From positions 372,001 through 436,000 of the forward strand of contig NZ_JAJQXW010000001.1 of the NCBI RefSeq assembly GCF_021246445.1: a stretch of DNA of 64,000 bases. The letters run 5' to 3'. The position numbers and the translations under genes are program-made. Origin of the DNA: Rhabdothermincola salaria (GTDB lineage: Bacteria; Actinomycetota; Acidimicrobiia; Acidimicrobiales; Acidimicrobilacustridaceae). Positions 22,304 to 33,191 of the stretch are shown here, one piece after another. Every line of letters begins with the position of its first letter. Positions within the stretch are counted from its first letter, which is position 1. The notes beneath the pieces were generated by a model that was not told the origin of the DNA, made no database searches, and was given only the letters and a program-made list of their open reading frames with translations.

Positions 22304-23158
22304 ATGAGCGACTTCGTGGTCATCACGGGGCTCTCCGGGGCGGGCCGGTCCGAGGCCGCCAACATCCTCGAGGACCTCGGCTGGTTCGTCATCGACAACC
22401 TGCCGCCCGCGCTCATGACCAAGGTGGCCGAGCTGGCCCACGCCCCCGGCGCCGGCATCGCCAAGGTGGTGCTCGTCGTCGGCACCGGGCCGTACCACAA
22501 CGAGGTGCTGCCCGCCCTCGAGGCGCTGCGCCGCCAGGGCGGACGGGTGCGCATCGCCTACTTCGAGGCCGGCACCGACGTGCTGGTGCGCCGCTACGAG
22601 TCCAGCCGTCGCCGTCACCCCCTCGCCGCCCCCGACCTCACCCTCGCCGACACCATCGAGGCCGAGCGTGAGCTGCTCGGCCCGGTGAAGGCCGAGGCCG
22701 ACGTCGTCGTCGACACCTCCGAGCTCAACGTCCACGAGCTGCGCACCCGCGTGCAGGACCTCTTCGCCGAGGACACCCCGGCGTCGGGCATGCAGACCAC
22801 GCTCATCTCGTTCGGCTACAAGCACGGGCTGCCCCTCGACACCGACCTCGTCATCGACTGCCGGTTCCTCCCCAACCCGCACTGGGTGGAGGAGCTGCGC
22901 CCCCAGACCGGCCTCGACCAACCGGTGAAGGACTACGTCCTCGGCCAGGACATCACCGCCGAGTTCCTCGACGAGATGCGGTCGCTGCTCGAGCTGTTGT
23001 TGCCGGCGTACGTGAAGGAAGGCAAGTCCTACCTCACCATCGCGTTCGGCTGCACCGGCGGCCGACACCGCTCGGTGGCCATCGCCGAGGAGATCGCCGC
23101 CGGGCTGCGCGCCGACGGTTTCGACCTGCGGGTCACCCATCGCGACCTCGGTCGCTGA
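22304..23158 (+). CDS. rapZ: RapZ/YvcJ-family nucleotide-binding protein
   Basis: A 284-residue P-loop protein of the RapZ (YvcJ) family, a GTP/ATP-binding regulator; the enterobacterial member guides RNase E to small RNAs controlling glucosamine synthesis. Visible features: Walker A GLSGAGRSEAAN near residue 8, LEDLGWFVIDNLPP, the VVVDTSELNVHELR block, and the C-terminal FGCTGGRHRSVAIAEEIA signature. Arginine replaces the usual Walker lysine, which is common in actinobacterial members. Its job here is unproven. In most Gram-positive genomes yvcK and whiA follow; here gap follows after 108 bases and both are absent. Confidence 0.92.
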   Translation: MSDFVVITGLSGAGRSEAANILEDLGWFVIDNLPPALMTKVAELAHAPGAGIAKVVLVVGTGPYHNEVLPALEALRRQGGRVRIAYFEAGTDVLVRRYESSRRRHPLAAPDLTLADTIEAERELLGPVKAEADVVVDTSELNVHELRTRVQDLFAEDTPASGMQTTLISFGYKHGLPLDTDLVIDCRFLPNPHWVEELRPQTGLDQPVKDYVLGQDITAEFLDEMRSLLELLLPAYVKEGKSYLTIAFGCTGGRHRSVAIAEEIAAGLRADGFDLRVTHRDLGR

Positions 23159-23266
23159 GGCCTTTCGTCAACCTCGACCTCCCCGATGGGCGAGACTGGC
23201 AGGACCCCGGACGATCTGATCGGATGGGGGCCACTTCTCTGGCGAGCTCACTTGGAGGCACCTGCT

Positions 23267-24277
<1,011 letters not shown>

Positions 24278-24289
24278 CCCGCCGCCCCG

Positions 24290-25406
<1,117 letters not shown>

Positions 25407-25417
<11 letters not shown>

Positions 25418-26186
25418 GCGCAAACCCCTCATCTCCGGCAACTGGAAGATGAACCTCAACCACTTCGAGGCCACCGCCACCCTCGACAAGCTGCGCTACC
25501 TGCTCGCCAAGGACGACTACGAAGTGGTCGACGTGTCGGTGCACCCGCCGTTCACCGACATCCGCACCGTGCAGACCTTCCTCGAGAGCGAGAAGGTGCC
25601 CATCGCCATCGGCGCCCAGAACTGCCACTGGGAGGACAAGGGCGCCTACACCGGCGAGGTCGCCCCGCCCATGCTGGCCAAGCTCAACGTGGCCTACGTG
25701 ATCGTCGGGCACAGCGAGCGCCGCGAGATCTTCGGCGAGACCGATGTCGAGGTCGGCCGCAAGGTCAAGGCCGTGTTCACCCATGGGATGACGCCGATCC
25801 TGTGCTGCGGCGAGACCCTCGAGGAGCGCGAGGGCGAGGCCCACCACGGCAAGATCACCGGCCAGGTGCACGCCGGCATCGAGGTCCTCACCGCCGAGCA
25901 GGTCGCCACCATGGTCATCGCCTACGAGCCCATCTGGGCCATCGGCACCGGCCGCACCGCCAGCGCGGACGACGCCCAGGAGGTGTGCGGCTGGATCCGG
26001 GCCAAGGTGGCCGACATGAAGGGCGCCGACGCCGCCGCCGCGGTGCGCATCCAGTACGGGGGGTCGGTGAAGGCGGCCAACGCCGCCGAGCTCATGGGCC
26101 AGCCCGACATCGACGGCGCCCTCGTCGGCGGAGCGGCCCTCGACCCCGACGAGTTCGCCAAGATCGTCCAGTTCCGTCTGGCCTGA
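25407..26186 (+). CDS. tpiA: Triosephosphate isomerase
   Basis: TPI interconverts dihydroxyacetone phosphate and glyceraldehyde 3-phosphate. The 259-residue protein has SGNWKMNLNHFEAT (catalytic Lys), VIVGHSERREIFGETD (catalytic His), VIAYEPIWAIGTGRTA (catalytic Glu and flexible loop 6) and IQYGGSVKAANAAELM (phosphate site). The ATG lies inside pgk seven bases after GAGGAG. It ends the plus-strand glycolytic unit and converges with the choloylglycine-hydrolase-family gene across 69 bases that contain a repeated GCCGCGGTGC. In many actinobacteria secG follows tpiA directly; here the minus-strand gene intervenes. Confidence 0.97.
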
Positions 26187-26255
26187 GCCGGCAGCAGCGC
26201 CGCGGTGCGCCGCGGTGCTCGGCCGGCCGGTCGAGCAGCGGCGTGCCGTGACCGT

Positions 26256-27287
26256 TCAGCTGGGCGCCAGCGTGGCGTTGGCGTCGACGACAGCCGTGAG
26301 GTCGCCGATGGCGGGACCCATCGACGTGCGGGTGATGTGGCCGTTCTCGGCGGTGTCGAGGTCGGCCAGCGTGACCCGGCGCAAGGTCTGGTCGCCGTAG
26401 CTGCGGAAGTAGAAGGCCCCCGCCCCGGGGTCGTGGGCGACCGTGCCGAGGGTCCACTCGACCCGCTCCTCGCCGGCCTCGTGCACGGTGATGAAGCCGT
26501 ACGGGATGTCGAACTGGTTGAGGATGTGGAACACCTCTTGGATCCCGGCGGCCGCGGTGGCGGGCGTGCTGTGGTCGGCGCTGAACAGCGTCGCCCTCAC
26601 GAAGCGGGACGGCGAGGTGAAGTCGCCGGGCAACCCGAGCGAACCCGTGCCGGTGCCGAAGCCGGTGATGGGCGTGGCGCCGATCGAGATGGTGTCGGGC
26701 GTGTGGGGCGTGACCTGCATGTACTGCGAGAGGTTCTTGAGGTGGAAGCCCAGCTCGGGTGAGTTGGTCAGCGACCCGAACGGGTTGTCGGTGATCTGGA
26801 GGGTCTTGGCGATCGGCTCGACCGCCACCGAGGTGCCGTCGGGGTCGTACACGACGTAGTGGAACGGAGCCACCCCTCCCCATTCGGGGGCGTCGACGGC
26901 GAGGACGCGCACCTCGTGGATGCGGTCGCGCATCTCGGCGATCGACGCGCAGGTGGTGAGGACCCAGTGGACGAAGTCCTGGGGGGCCACCCCGTCGGCG
27001 CCCCCGTCGTCGGCGGCGTAGTCGGCGGTGCCGGGGAAGTAGAAGGCACCCGCCGTGAGCCCGGCGTCGTTGATGCCGTCCATGACCGCGTCGGCGCTGG
27101 CGCGCCCTACTCCCACCACCGAGTGGGCCGTGGTCCACGACGCCCCGGCACCGGCGCTGAGGCCGCTGGTGAACGTCGTCCCGGCTGGGACGTGCATGAC
27201 GTCGAGGTCGAGATCGACCGCGAACTCGACGGTGCGACCGTGGACGACCGCCCCGTCCGCGCATGCCAACCGAAGGCCCGTGCACAT
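26256..27287 (-). CDS. Choloylglycine hydrolase / penicillin V acylase family (Ntn hydrolase)
   Basis: A 343-residue linear-amide C-N hydrolase. The start MCTGLRLA places the nucleophile cysteine at residue 2, exposed after methionine removal. VHGRTVEFAVDLD holds the conserved Arg and acidic residue, GINDAGLTAGAFYFPGTADY the oxyanion-side loop, LTNSPELGFHLKNL the conserved Asn, and SPSRFVRATLF the conserved Arg. All expected catalytic positions therefore look intact. Members hydrolyse bile salts, penicillin V, N-acyl homoserine lactones or related amides; which applies here cannot be told. It is an isolated gene read opposite to tpiA and secG, with GAGAGGA about six bases before its ATG. Confidence 0.85.
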   Translation of the reverse strand: MCTGLRLACADGAVVHGRTVEFAVDLDLDVMHVPAGTTFTSGLSAGAGASWTTAHSVVGVGRASADAVMDGINDAGLTAGAFYFPGTADYAADDGGADGVAPQDFVHWVLTTCASIAEMRDRIHEVRVLAVDAPEWGGVAPFHYVVYDPDGTSVAVEPIAKTLQITDNPFGSLTNSPELGFHLKNLSQYMQVTPHTPDTISIGATPITGFGTGTGSLGLPGDFTSPSRFVRATLFSADHSTPATAAAGIQEVFHILNQFDIPYGFITVHEAGEERVEWTLGTVAHDPGAGAFYFRSYGDQTLRRVTLADLDTAENGHITRTSMGPAIGDLTAVVDANATLAPS

Positions 27288-27516
27288 GGCTGTTCCTCTC
27301 CCGTGGACCCGTCCAGGTCCTCGACCATCGCCTTAGGATCGGCACCTCGATGCACCGGCCTTGAGACGATCGCCCCACGGTGGGCCGATCGCCGGCCTCG
27401 GAGCGACGCGCCGCTGCCGCGGCTGCCCGACACGGCGCCCCTGCCGCGCTCCTCGCGCCTCGGGCGGCGCCACGCCGGGCCACCCGGGGTGGGGACGGAC
27501 CGCACCGGACCCCTGG

Positions 27517-27522
27517 TAGAGT
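27517..27522 (+). promoter_or_regulatory. -10 box for leaderless secG
   Basis: TAGAGT ends eight bases before the secG GTG with no Shine-Dalgarno site between them. It lies in the 243-base divergent region shared with the choloylglycine-hydrolase-family gene; the rest of that region shows no other feature I can name. Confidence 0.42.
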
Positions 27523-27530
27523 CCCTCGCC

Positions 27531-27761
27531 GTGCTGATCGCTGTCGTCGTCCTCCACGTCATCGTGTCGTTGACCCTCATCCTGCTGGTGCTGTTGCACA
27601 GCGGCAAGGGTGGCGGCCTGTCCGACATGTTCGGTGGCGGCATGGGCGCGTCGGCGGCGGGATCCACCGTGATGGAGAAGAACCTCGATCGCCTCACGGT
27701 GATCGCCTCGCTGATGTTCACCTTCACCACGGTCACCCTCGCCCTGATCATCGACACCTGA
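27531..27761 (+). CDS. secG: Preprotein translocase subunit SecG
   Basis: A 76-residue membrane protein with the SecG plan: a first helix (VLIAVVVLHVIVSLTLILLVLLH), the cytosolic loop SGKGGGLSDMFGGGM, then a second helix (RLTVIASLMFTFTTVTLALII). SecG is the small SecYEG subunit that eases SecA-driven translocation. Length and loop fit the family. The GTG at 27531 is the only start giving a normal length, and a TAGAGT lies eight bases ahead. A substrate-binding lipoprotein gene follows after eight bases. yajC, secD and secF lie at 59.4-62.8 kb. Confidence 0.9.
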   Translation: MLIAVVVLHVIVSLTLILLVLLHSGKGGGLSDMFGGGMGASAAGSTVMEKNLDRLTVIASLMFTFTTVTLALIIDT

Positions 27762-27769
27762 GGCTGGCG

Positions 27770-29416
27770 GTGCCGGCCCGCAGGCCGTGGCGCCACCTCC
27801 TCGCCGCCGCGTCGGCCCTGCTGCTGGTCGTCGGCGCGTCCTGCTCCGGGGACGACGAGGCCGAGCCCGACCCCGAACCGCCGGTGGTGGCCGAACCGGT
27901 CGTGGGCGGCACGCTGCGCGTGGCCCTGCCGGCGGCCGCCCTGCCCCTCGATCCGGCGCTCGCCGCCCCCACCGATGCCGGCGCCGCCCTCGTGGCCGAG
28001 CTGCTCCACGCTCGGCTCACGTCCACCACGCCCGGTGCGGTGGAGCCCGAGCCCGCCCTCGCCGAGGCTTGGGAGGTGTCCGACGACGCCACCACGTTCA
28101 CGTTCCGGCTCCGCGCCGAGGCCCGGTTCTCCGACGGCTCACCCGTCACCGCCGCCGACGTGGTCGCCTCCCTCACCCGGGTCGCCGCCCTCGGACCGGC
28201 CTCGTTGGCCTCTGCTCGCCTCGACGCCGTCGCCGGGTACGGCGCCTTCGCCGTCGACGGCACCGCCGACGCCCTGGCCGGGCTCTCCGCCCCCGACGAC
28301 ACCACCGTGGTCGTCGAGCTCGATCGGCCCGACGTCGACCTCCCGGCGCTGCTCGCCGCGCCCGCCTTCGCCATCCGCCCGGCGGCCACCGTGGCCGCCG
28401 ACGCCCCCGCCCTCGGCCCGCCCGCGGCCGATGGGCCGGCGCCGGTCACCAGCGGCCCGTACCGATGGGAGTCCGGCGACGCCGAGGGTGCGGTGCTGGT
28501 GCGGGCCGACGGCGTCGACCCCGAGGCCGCCCGCCCCGAACGGGTGGAGCTGGCGCGCACCGAGTCCGTGGACGCCGCCGTGGAGAGGTGGGCCGGTGGC
28601 GAGGTGGACCTGGTGCCCCTCCCGGCCGCCGGGGCCGGGCAGACGGTGCCGCCCGGGGTCGGCACGGTGCAGTTCGACGCGTTGGGCGCCCTGTGGTGGT
28701 TGGGCCTGAACCTCGACGCCCCCGCGCTCGCCGACGAACGGGTCCGCCAGGCCGTCTCCCTGGCGCTCGACCGCCCCGCCCTGGTCGAGGTCCTCGAGGG
28801 CACGAGCGGCCTCGACGGGCTCGTCGCCCCCCAGGTACCCGGCGGCGACGTGGTCTGTGGCGATCCGTGCACCCGTGACGTGCCCGCCGCCGAGGTGCTG
28901 CTGGCCGAGGCGTCACCGGATGCTCCGGTTGCCCTCACCCTCGACGTCTACGACGACCCCACCGTGGTGGCGGTGGCCGAGGCCATGGCCGCCCAGCTGG
29001 CCGAGGCCGGCGTCGAGGTGGCCGTCGAGTCCCGGCCCTTCGACGCCTACCGCGACGGCGTGCTGGCCGCCGACCGGCAGCTGTTCTGGTTCGGATGGGT
29101 GGGGCTGGCCCCCACCGCCGGGGCCTACCTCGAGCCCACCTTCCGCACCGACGCCCCCGACAACGTCGTCGGCCTGCGCGACGCAGACGTCGACGCCGCC
29201 CTGGCGGCCGCCGCCGCCACCCTCGACCCCGAGGAGCGCGCCGGCCTGTGGGGCGACGCCCACGCCCTCGTCCTCGACCGCACGGTGGCCGTGCCCATCG
29301 CCCAGGCCCGCGCCGCCACCGCCGTGGCCGCCCCGGTGCAGGGCTACCGCCTCCGCCTCGACGCCACCCCCGTCCTCGCCGACCTCTGGCTGGCCCCCGA
29401 CGACCCCGAGCCCTGA
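27770..29416 (+). CDS. Extracellular solute-binding lipoprotein, family 5 (peptide/nickel type)
   Basis: A protein of about 548 residues. A short basic start and hydrophobic stretch (HLLAAASALLLVVGASC) form a lipoprotein signal with lipobox VGAS-C, followed by an acidic linker. GGTLRVALPAAALPLDP opens the SBP_bac_5 domain, and LAEAWEVSDDATTFTFRLRAEARFSDGSPVTAADVVAS is its signature. Such proteins capture oligopeptides, nickel or related ligands for ABC importers. No permease or ATPase of the Dpp/Opp type adjoins it, so it is an orphan here. It follows secG by eight bases. The GTG start at 27770 is chosen to give a complete signal peptide. Ligand unknown. Confidence 0.82.
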   Translation: MPARRPWRHLLAAASALLLVVGASCSGDDEAEPDPEPPVVAEPVVGGTLRVALPAAALPLDPALAAPTDAGAALVAELLHARLTSTTPGAVEPEPALAEAWEVSDDATTFTFRLRAEARFSDGSPVTAADVVASLTRVAALGPASLASARLDAVAGYGAFAVDGTADALAGLSAPDDTTVVVELDRPDVDLPALLAAPAFAIRPAATVAADAPALGPPAADGPAPVTSGPYRWESGDAEGAVLVRADGVDPEAARPERVELARTESVDAAVERWAGGEVDLVPLPAAGAGQTVPPGVGTVQFDALGALWWLGLNLDAPALADERVRQAVSLALDRPALVEVLEGTSGLDGLVAPQVPGGDVVCGDPCTRDVPAAEVLLAEASPDAPVALTLDVYDDPTVVAVAEAMAAQLAEAGVEVAVESRPFDAYRDGVLAADRQLFWFGWVGLAPTAGAYLEPTFRTDAPDNVVGLRDADVDAALAAAAATLDPEERAGLWGDAHALVLDRTVAVPIAQARAATAVAAPVQGYRLRLDATPVLADLWLAPDDPEP

Positions 29417-29509
29417 CCCACCGGCCCCTCCCGGCCCGGGGCGGGCCGCCCACCCCGCCGAGGCCTTCCCCGGCCCACCAGCCCCGCCCGCCCGGTCCGC
29501 CCGCCCGGT

Positions 29510-29557
29510 TTCTTGCATCGGTTCGTCGCTCTCTGGCACGCCGAAACCATGCAAGAA
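29510..29557. repeat. 48-bp interrupted palindromic repeat, copy 1
   Basis: The right arm CGAAACCATGCAAGAA faces a left arm that differs from its perfect complement at two positions (TTCTTGCATCGGTTCG). The 16-base centre is TCGCTCTCTGGCACGC. It lies in the 279-base gap between the convergent solute-binding lipoprotein and ABC ATPase genes, 14 bases before copy 2. See also 35980-36027. Confidence 0.8.
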
Positions 29558-29571
29558 CGGGAGGGATGTCG

Positions 29572-29619
29572 TTCCTGCATGGTGCGGGCGTTCTCTGGCA
29601 CGCCGGAACCATGCAAGAA
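29572..29619. repeat. 48-bp interrupted palindromic repeat, copy 2
   Basis: Same orientation as copy 1. The right arm CGGAACCATGCAAGAA has one change and the left arm is more diverged (TTCCTGCATGGTGCGG). The centre GCGTTCTCTGGCACGC is nearly that of copy 1. The remainder of the gap contains a 17-base direct repeat (GGGGCGCGGGCGCCGAG at 29627-29643 and 29661-29677). Confidence 0.75.
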
Positions 29620-29695
29620 GGGCAACGGGGCGCGGGCGCCGAGGTCAGGGGCGCGGGTCAGGGGCGCGGGCGCCGAGGGCAGCGGGGGCCTGGGG

Positions 29696-30514
29696 TCAGC
29701 GGCCCCAGGCCCACCAGCGGTCGTGGCGGCGCTCCAGGCCGAGAGGCAGCCCGAAGCAGGCCGACAGGGCCTCCTCGGTGAGCACCTCGGCCAGCGGGCC
29801 GGCGGCCTGCACCCGGCCCTCGGCCAGCATCAGCACATGGGTGAAGCCGGCGGGGATCTCCTCGACGTGGTGGGTCACGAGCACCATCGCCGGGCCGTCG
29901 GGCCGTGCCGCCAACGTGGCCAGACCCCCGACGAGCGTCTCGCGCCCGGCGAGGTCGAGCCCGGCGGTCGGCTCGTCGAGCAGCAACAGGCCGGGATCGG
30001 TCATCAGCGTGCGGGCCAACAGCACCCGCTGGCGTTCGCCCGAGGACAGCGACCCGAAGCGACGGTCGGCGAAGTCGCCGACCCCCACGTCGGCCAGGCA
30101 CCGACGGGCCCGGGCCCGGTCCTCGTCGTCGTAGGTGTGCCACCACGGTTCGAGCGCCGCGTGCTTGGCCGTCATGACCACGTCGGCCGCGGTGAGGTCC
30201 GGGCGCAACAGGTCGGCCATGCCGGCGCTGGCCAGACCCACCCGGGTGCGCAGACGGCGCACGTCGGTGCGTCCCAGGCGTTGCCCGAGCACCGACACCG
30301 TGCCGGTGCTGGGGTGCAGGTACAGCGAGGCGATGCGCACCAGCGTCGACTTGCCCGACCCGTTGCGGCCCAGCACCACCCAGCGCTGGCTGGGGGCCAC
30401 CTCCCAGTCGACGTCGGCCAGCAGGGCCCGCCCCTCGCGGACCAGGCTCACCCCGTGCAGGGCCAGGGCGAGCTCGACGCCGGGGGCGTGGGGGACAGGA
30501 TCGACGGCGCTCAC
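29696..30514 (-). CDS. ABC transporter ATP-binding protein, stand-alone
   Basis: A 272-residue ABC ATPase. Walker A is VLGRNGSGKSTL, the signature LSSGERQR, Walker B LLLLDEPTAGLD, and the switch VTHHVEEI. The sequence resembles the YlmA/ModF-like soluble ATPases whose family sits in metal or molybdate transport, but no permease or binding protein adjoins it on its strand. The orphan peptide-binding lipoprotein gene points towards it from the other side and belongs to a different transporter family. GTG start at 30514. It is divergent from the CNNM gene pair across about 45-100 bases. Function cannot be fixed. Confidence 0.8.
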   Translation of the reverse strand: MSAVDPVPHAPGVELALALHGVSLVREGRALLADVDWEVAPSQRWVVLGRNGSGKSTLVRIASLYLHPSTGTVSVLGQRLGRTDVRRLRTRVGLASAGMADLLRPDLTAADVVMTAKHAALEPWWHTYDDEDRARARRCLADVGVGDFADRRFGSLSSGERQRVLLARTLMTDPGLLLLDEPTAGLDLAGRETLVGGLATLAARPDGPAMVLVTHHVEEIPAGFTHVLMLAEGRVQAAGPLAEVLTEEALSACFGLPLGLERRHDRWWAWGR

Positions 30515-30556
30515 GGATCGGTGACGCTACCGCCACGTTCGCGCTCGCAGCCCGAG

Positions 30557-30562
30557 TAGCGT
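30557..30562 (+). promoter_or_regulatory. -10 box upstream of CNNM/CorC gene
   Basis: TAGCGT matches the TANNNT hexamer seen elsewhere in the window. Its last base is the first base of the TTG that opens the reading frame, so the TTG could not be on a transcript from this promoter. Confidence 0.4.
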
Positions 30563-31971
30563 TGCTCCGCCGACGAACCCGTCGGCGGCCTGCCCGTCAC
30601 ACGAAGAGACGAACCCCCATCGAGCTCGCATTCGGCCTGGTCGCCGTCATCGTCCTCATCGCCGCCAACGGCCTCTTCGTCGCCGCGGAGTTCGCCCTCG
30701 TCGCCGTCGATCGCACCAAGATCGAGCGGGAGAAGGACGCCGGCAGTCGCCGGGCCCGCATCGCCGACGGGCTGTTGCGCCACCTGTCGTTCCAGCTCTC
30801 GGGCGCCCAGTTCGGCATCACCGTCACCTCCCTGGTGCTCGGCTTCCTCGCCCAACCGGTGATCGCCGTGCTGCTCGAACCCGTGTTGCGGCCCCTCGTC
30901 GGCGAGCGGGCCGTGGCCGGCGTCGCCGTCGTCGTGGCCCTGATCCTCGCCACCATGGTCCAGATGGTGCTGGGCGAGCTGGCCCCCAAGAGCTACGCCA
31001 TCGCCCGGCCCGAGGCCACGTCACTGGCCCTGGCCCCCATCGTCCGGTTCTACGGCATCGTCGCCGGCCCGTTCATCCGCTTCCTCGACAGCGCCGCCAA
31101 CCGCACCGTGCGGGCCCTCGGGGTGGAACCCCGCGAAGAGCTGTCCAACGTGCAGTCGCTCCCCGAGCTGCAGGTCATCGTCCAGGCCTCGGCCGAGGAG
31201 GGCACGCTCGGCGGCGGCGCCAGCGACCTGCTCACCCGGTCCATCCGCTTCGGCTCCAAGACCGCCGAGCACGCCCTCGTGCCCCGAATCGCGGTGAAGG
31301 CCCTGCCCATCGCCGCCGACGTCATCGAGCTGGTGTCGCTGTCCGCCGAGTCCGGCCACAGCCGTTTCCCGGTCTACGGCGTCGACCTCGACGACATCCG
31401 GGGCGTCGTGCACGTGCGCCGGGCCCACACCGTGCCCCGCGACCAGCGATCGACCACCACCATGGGGGACCTCATGGTGCCGGTGCTGGCCGTGCCCGAG
31501 AGCCGCGACCTGCACGAGGTCCTGGTCGACCTGCGTCGGGCCCGCACCCACATGGCCGCCGTCGTCGACGAGTACGGCGGCACGGCCGGCATCATCACCC
31601 TCGAGGACGTCATCGAGGAGATCGTCGGCGAGATCGACGACGAGCACGACCCGCTGCCCAAGCTCACCCAGGCCCGGCGTCGCGGCGAGTACGTGGTGTC
31701 GGGCACCCTGCACGCCGACGAGGTCTTCGACCTGGTGGGCCTCGAGATCCCGCAAGGGGAGTACGAGACCATCGCCGGGTTCGTGCTCGACCGACTGGGC
31801 CACGTGCCCGAGGTGGGCGAGAGGGTCGCCGAGGGCGAGTGGACCATCGAGGTGGTGGCCATGGACCGTCGCCGCATCGCCGAGGTCCGCCTGGCCCCGC
31901 GACCCGACGCCGGGCCCGATGACGACCGGCCCCGCGACGGCCGGCCTCGCGACGACAGGACGGGCTCGTGA
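30562..31971 (+). CDS. CNNM/CorC-family transporter-like protein (DUF21, CBS pair, CorC_HlyC domain)
   Basis: A protein of up to 469 residues with the full family plan. An N-terminal DUF21 membrane region has AANGLFVAAEFALVAVDR, GAQFGITVTSLVLGF and LGELAPKSYAIA. Two CBS motifs follow (including VVDEYGGTAGIITLEDVIEEIVGEI), then a C-terminal CorC_HlyC domain (YVVSGTLHADEVFDLVGLEIP). Related proteins export magnesium or cobalt. The start is a puzzle: the only standard in-frame start is the TTG at 30562, overlapping the putative -10 box. An ATC at 30619 would give the family-typical (M)ELAFGLVAVIVLIAANG. The next gene overlaps by GTGA and is a shorter relative. Confidence 0.85.
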   Translation: MLRRRTRRRPARHTKRRTPIELAFGLVAVIVLIAANGLFVAAEFALVAVDRTKIEREKDAGSRRARIADGLLRHLSFQLSGAQFGITVTSLVLGFLAQPVIAVLLEPVLRPLVGERAVAGVAVVVALILATMVQMVLGELAPKSYAIARPEATSLALAPIVRFYGIVAGPFIRFLDSAANRTVRALGVEPREELSNVQSLPELQVIVQASAEEGTLGGGASDLLTRSIRFGSKTAEHALVPRIAVKALPIAADVIELVSLSAESGHSRFPVYGVDLDDIRGVVHVRRAHTVPRDQRSTTTMGDLMVPVLAVPESRDLHEVLVDLRRARTHMAAVVDEYGGTAGIITLEDVIEEIVGEIDDEHDPLPKLTQARRRGEYVVSGTLHADEVFDLVGLEIPQGEYETIAGFVLDRLGHVPEVGERVAEGEWTIEVVAMDRRRIAEVRLAPRPDAGPDDDRPRDGRPRDDRTGS

Positions 31972-33077
31972 ACGTCTGGGCGCTCGCCGCCGTCGTCGTG
32001 CTGCTCGTCGTGAACGGCTACTTCGTGGCGCTCGAGTTCGCGGTCGTGGGCTCGCGGCGCAGCCGCCTCGAGCCGTTGGCCGAGGCCGGTGACCGTCGCG
32101 CCCAGCACGGCCTCGAGGCCATCGCCGACCTCAGCACCCGTCTGGCCGGCGCCCAGCTGGGCATCACCGTCGCCTCCCTGCTGCTGGGCATGGTCGGCGA
32201 GCCGGCGGTGGCCGCCGGCTTCGAGATGCTCTTCGAGAACGTCGACGCCATCCCTGAGGGGGCCGTCCACGCCATCTCCTTCGCCGTGGCGTTGGCCATC
32301 GTGGTCTTCCTGCACATGGTGATCGGCGAGATGGTGCCCAAGAACCTGGCCCTGGCCGACCCCGAACGGGCCCTGAAGGCGCTGGCGGGCATCGACCGGG
32401 CGTTCCTCAAGCTGGCCCGCCCGGTGGTGCGGCTGCTCAACGCCTTCGGCAACGTGGTCGTGCGCCTCACCGGGGTCGAGCCCCGCGACGAGATCGCCAG
32501 CGCCCGCACCGCCGAGGAGCTGGCCGCCGTCGTGGCCACCTCACGCGAGGGCGGGGCGATCGAGGACTTCGCCGCCGACCTGCTCACCGGGGTCCTCGAC
32601 TTCTCGGGGCGCACCGTCGACTCGGTCATGGTGCACCGCGACCAGGTCTGCGCTCTCCCTCGCGACACCACCGTCGCCGAGGCCGAGGCCATGGTCGTCG
32701 AGCGGGCCCACACCCGCCTGCCGCTCACCGGTCCGGGCGGCCTCGACGACGTCATGGGCTTCGTGCACGCCAAGGACCTGCTCACCCTGGCCGCCCCGGC
32801 CGCCGATCGCCCCATCCCTCTGCGGCTGGTGCGGCGCATGCTGGTCGTCCCCGTGGACCGTTCCCTCGAGGACGTGATGCTGGTGATGCGCCGCTCGCGG
32901 GTCCACTTCGCCCTGGTGCAGCACTTCGACGGCACCACGGCGGGCATCGTGACCCTCGACGACCTGCTCGAGGAGCTGGTCGGCGACCTCGTCGACGGGC
33001 GCCACGAGCGCGACGCGGACACGGGCGAGGCCACCGGCGACGACCGGACCGGCGGCCACGAGGAGCCCTGGGTCTGA
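31968..33077 (+). CDS. CNNM-family protein, DUF21 plus CBS pair, lacking CorC_HlyC domain
   Basis: A 369-residue relative of the preceding protein. It has DUF21 membrane segments (NGYFVALEFAVVGSRRSRL, GAQLGITVASLLLGMVG, IGEMVPKNLALADPERA) and CBS motifs ending FDGTTAGIVTLDDLLEELVGDLVDG. It then stops in a short acidic, hydrophilic tail instead of the C-terminal CorC_HlyC domain. Tandem long and short DUF21-CBS genes are common in actinobacteria and may form a heteromer. The GTG start overlaps the previous stop, so the two are translationally coupled. The transported ion, if any, is unknown; magnesium is the usual suggestion. Confidence 0.82.
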   Translation: MNVWALAAVVVLLVVNGYFVALEFAVVGSRRSRLEPLAEAGDRRAQHGLEAIADLSTRLAGAQLGITVASLLLGMVGEPAVAAGFEMLFENVDAIPEGAVHAISFAVALAIVVFLHMVIGEMVPKNLALADPERALKALAGIDRAFLKLARPVVRLLNAFGNVVVRLTGVEPRDEIASARTAEELAAVVATSREGGAIEDFAADLLTGVLDFSGRTVDSVMVHRDQVCALPRDTTVAEAEAMVVERAHTRLPLTGPGGLDDVMGFVHAKDLLTLAAPAADRPIPLRLVRRMLVVPVDRSLEDVMLVMRRSRVHFALVQHFDGTTAGIVTLDDLLEELVGDLVDGRHERDADTGEATGDDRTGGHEEPWV

Positions 33078-33191
33078 CCCACCGGGCACCGAGGTCGGCA
33101 CCGCTCGGGCCGGCAGCGGGGGCATCGAGGTGGCCGAGGGGTGGCCGAACGGGGCGTAACGTCGGCGGTCGGATCCGGATCGGAGAGGTTC

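Noticed and set aside
22304-22345. RapZ Walker A arginine (GAGRS) as an inactivating change
   Set aside because: Arginine or other changes at this position are usual in actinobacterial members of the family, so it is not specific to this gene.
26187-26255. Intrinsic terminator between tpiA and the choloylglycine-hydrolase-family gene
   Set aside because: The GC-rich repeats (GCCGCGGTGC twice) are direct, not a clean stem, and no T-tract is present.
29510-29619. Two adjacent repeats considered as a minimal CRISPR array
   Set aside because: Only two units, a 14-base spacing too short for a spacer, long palindromic arms, a third inverted copy elsewhere and no cas genes.
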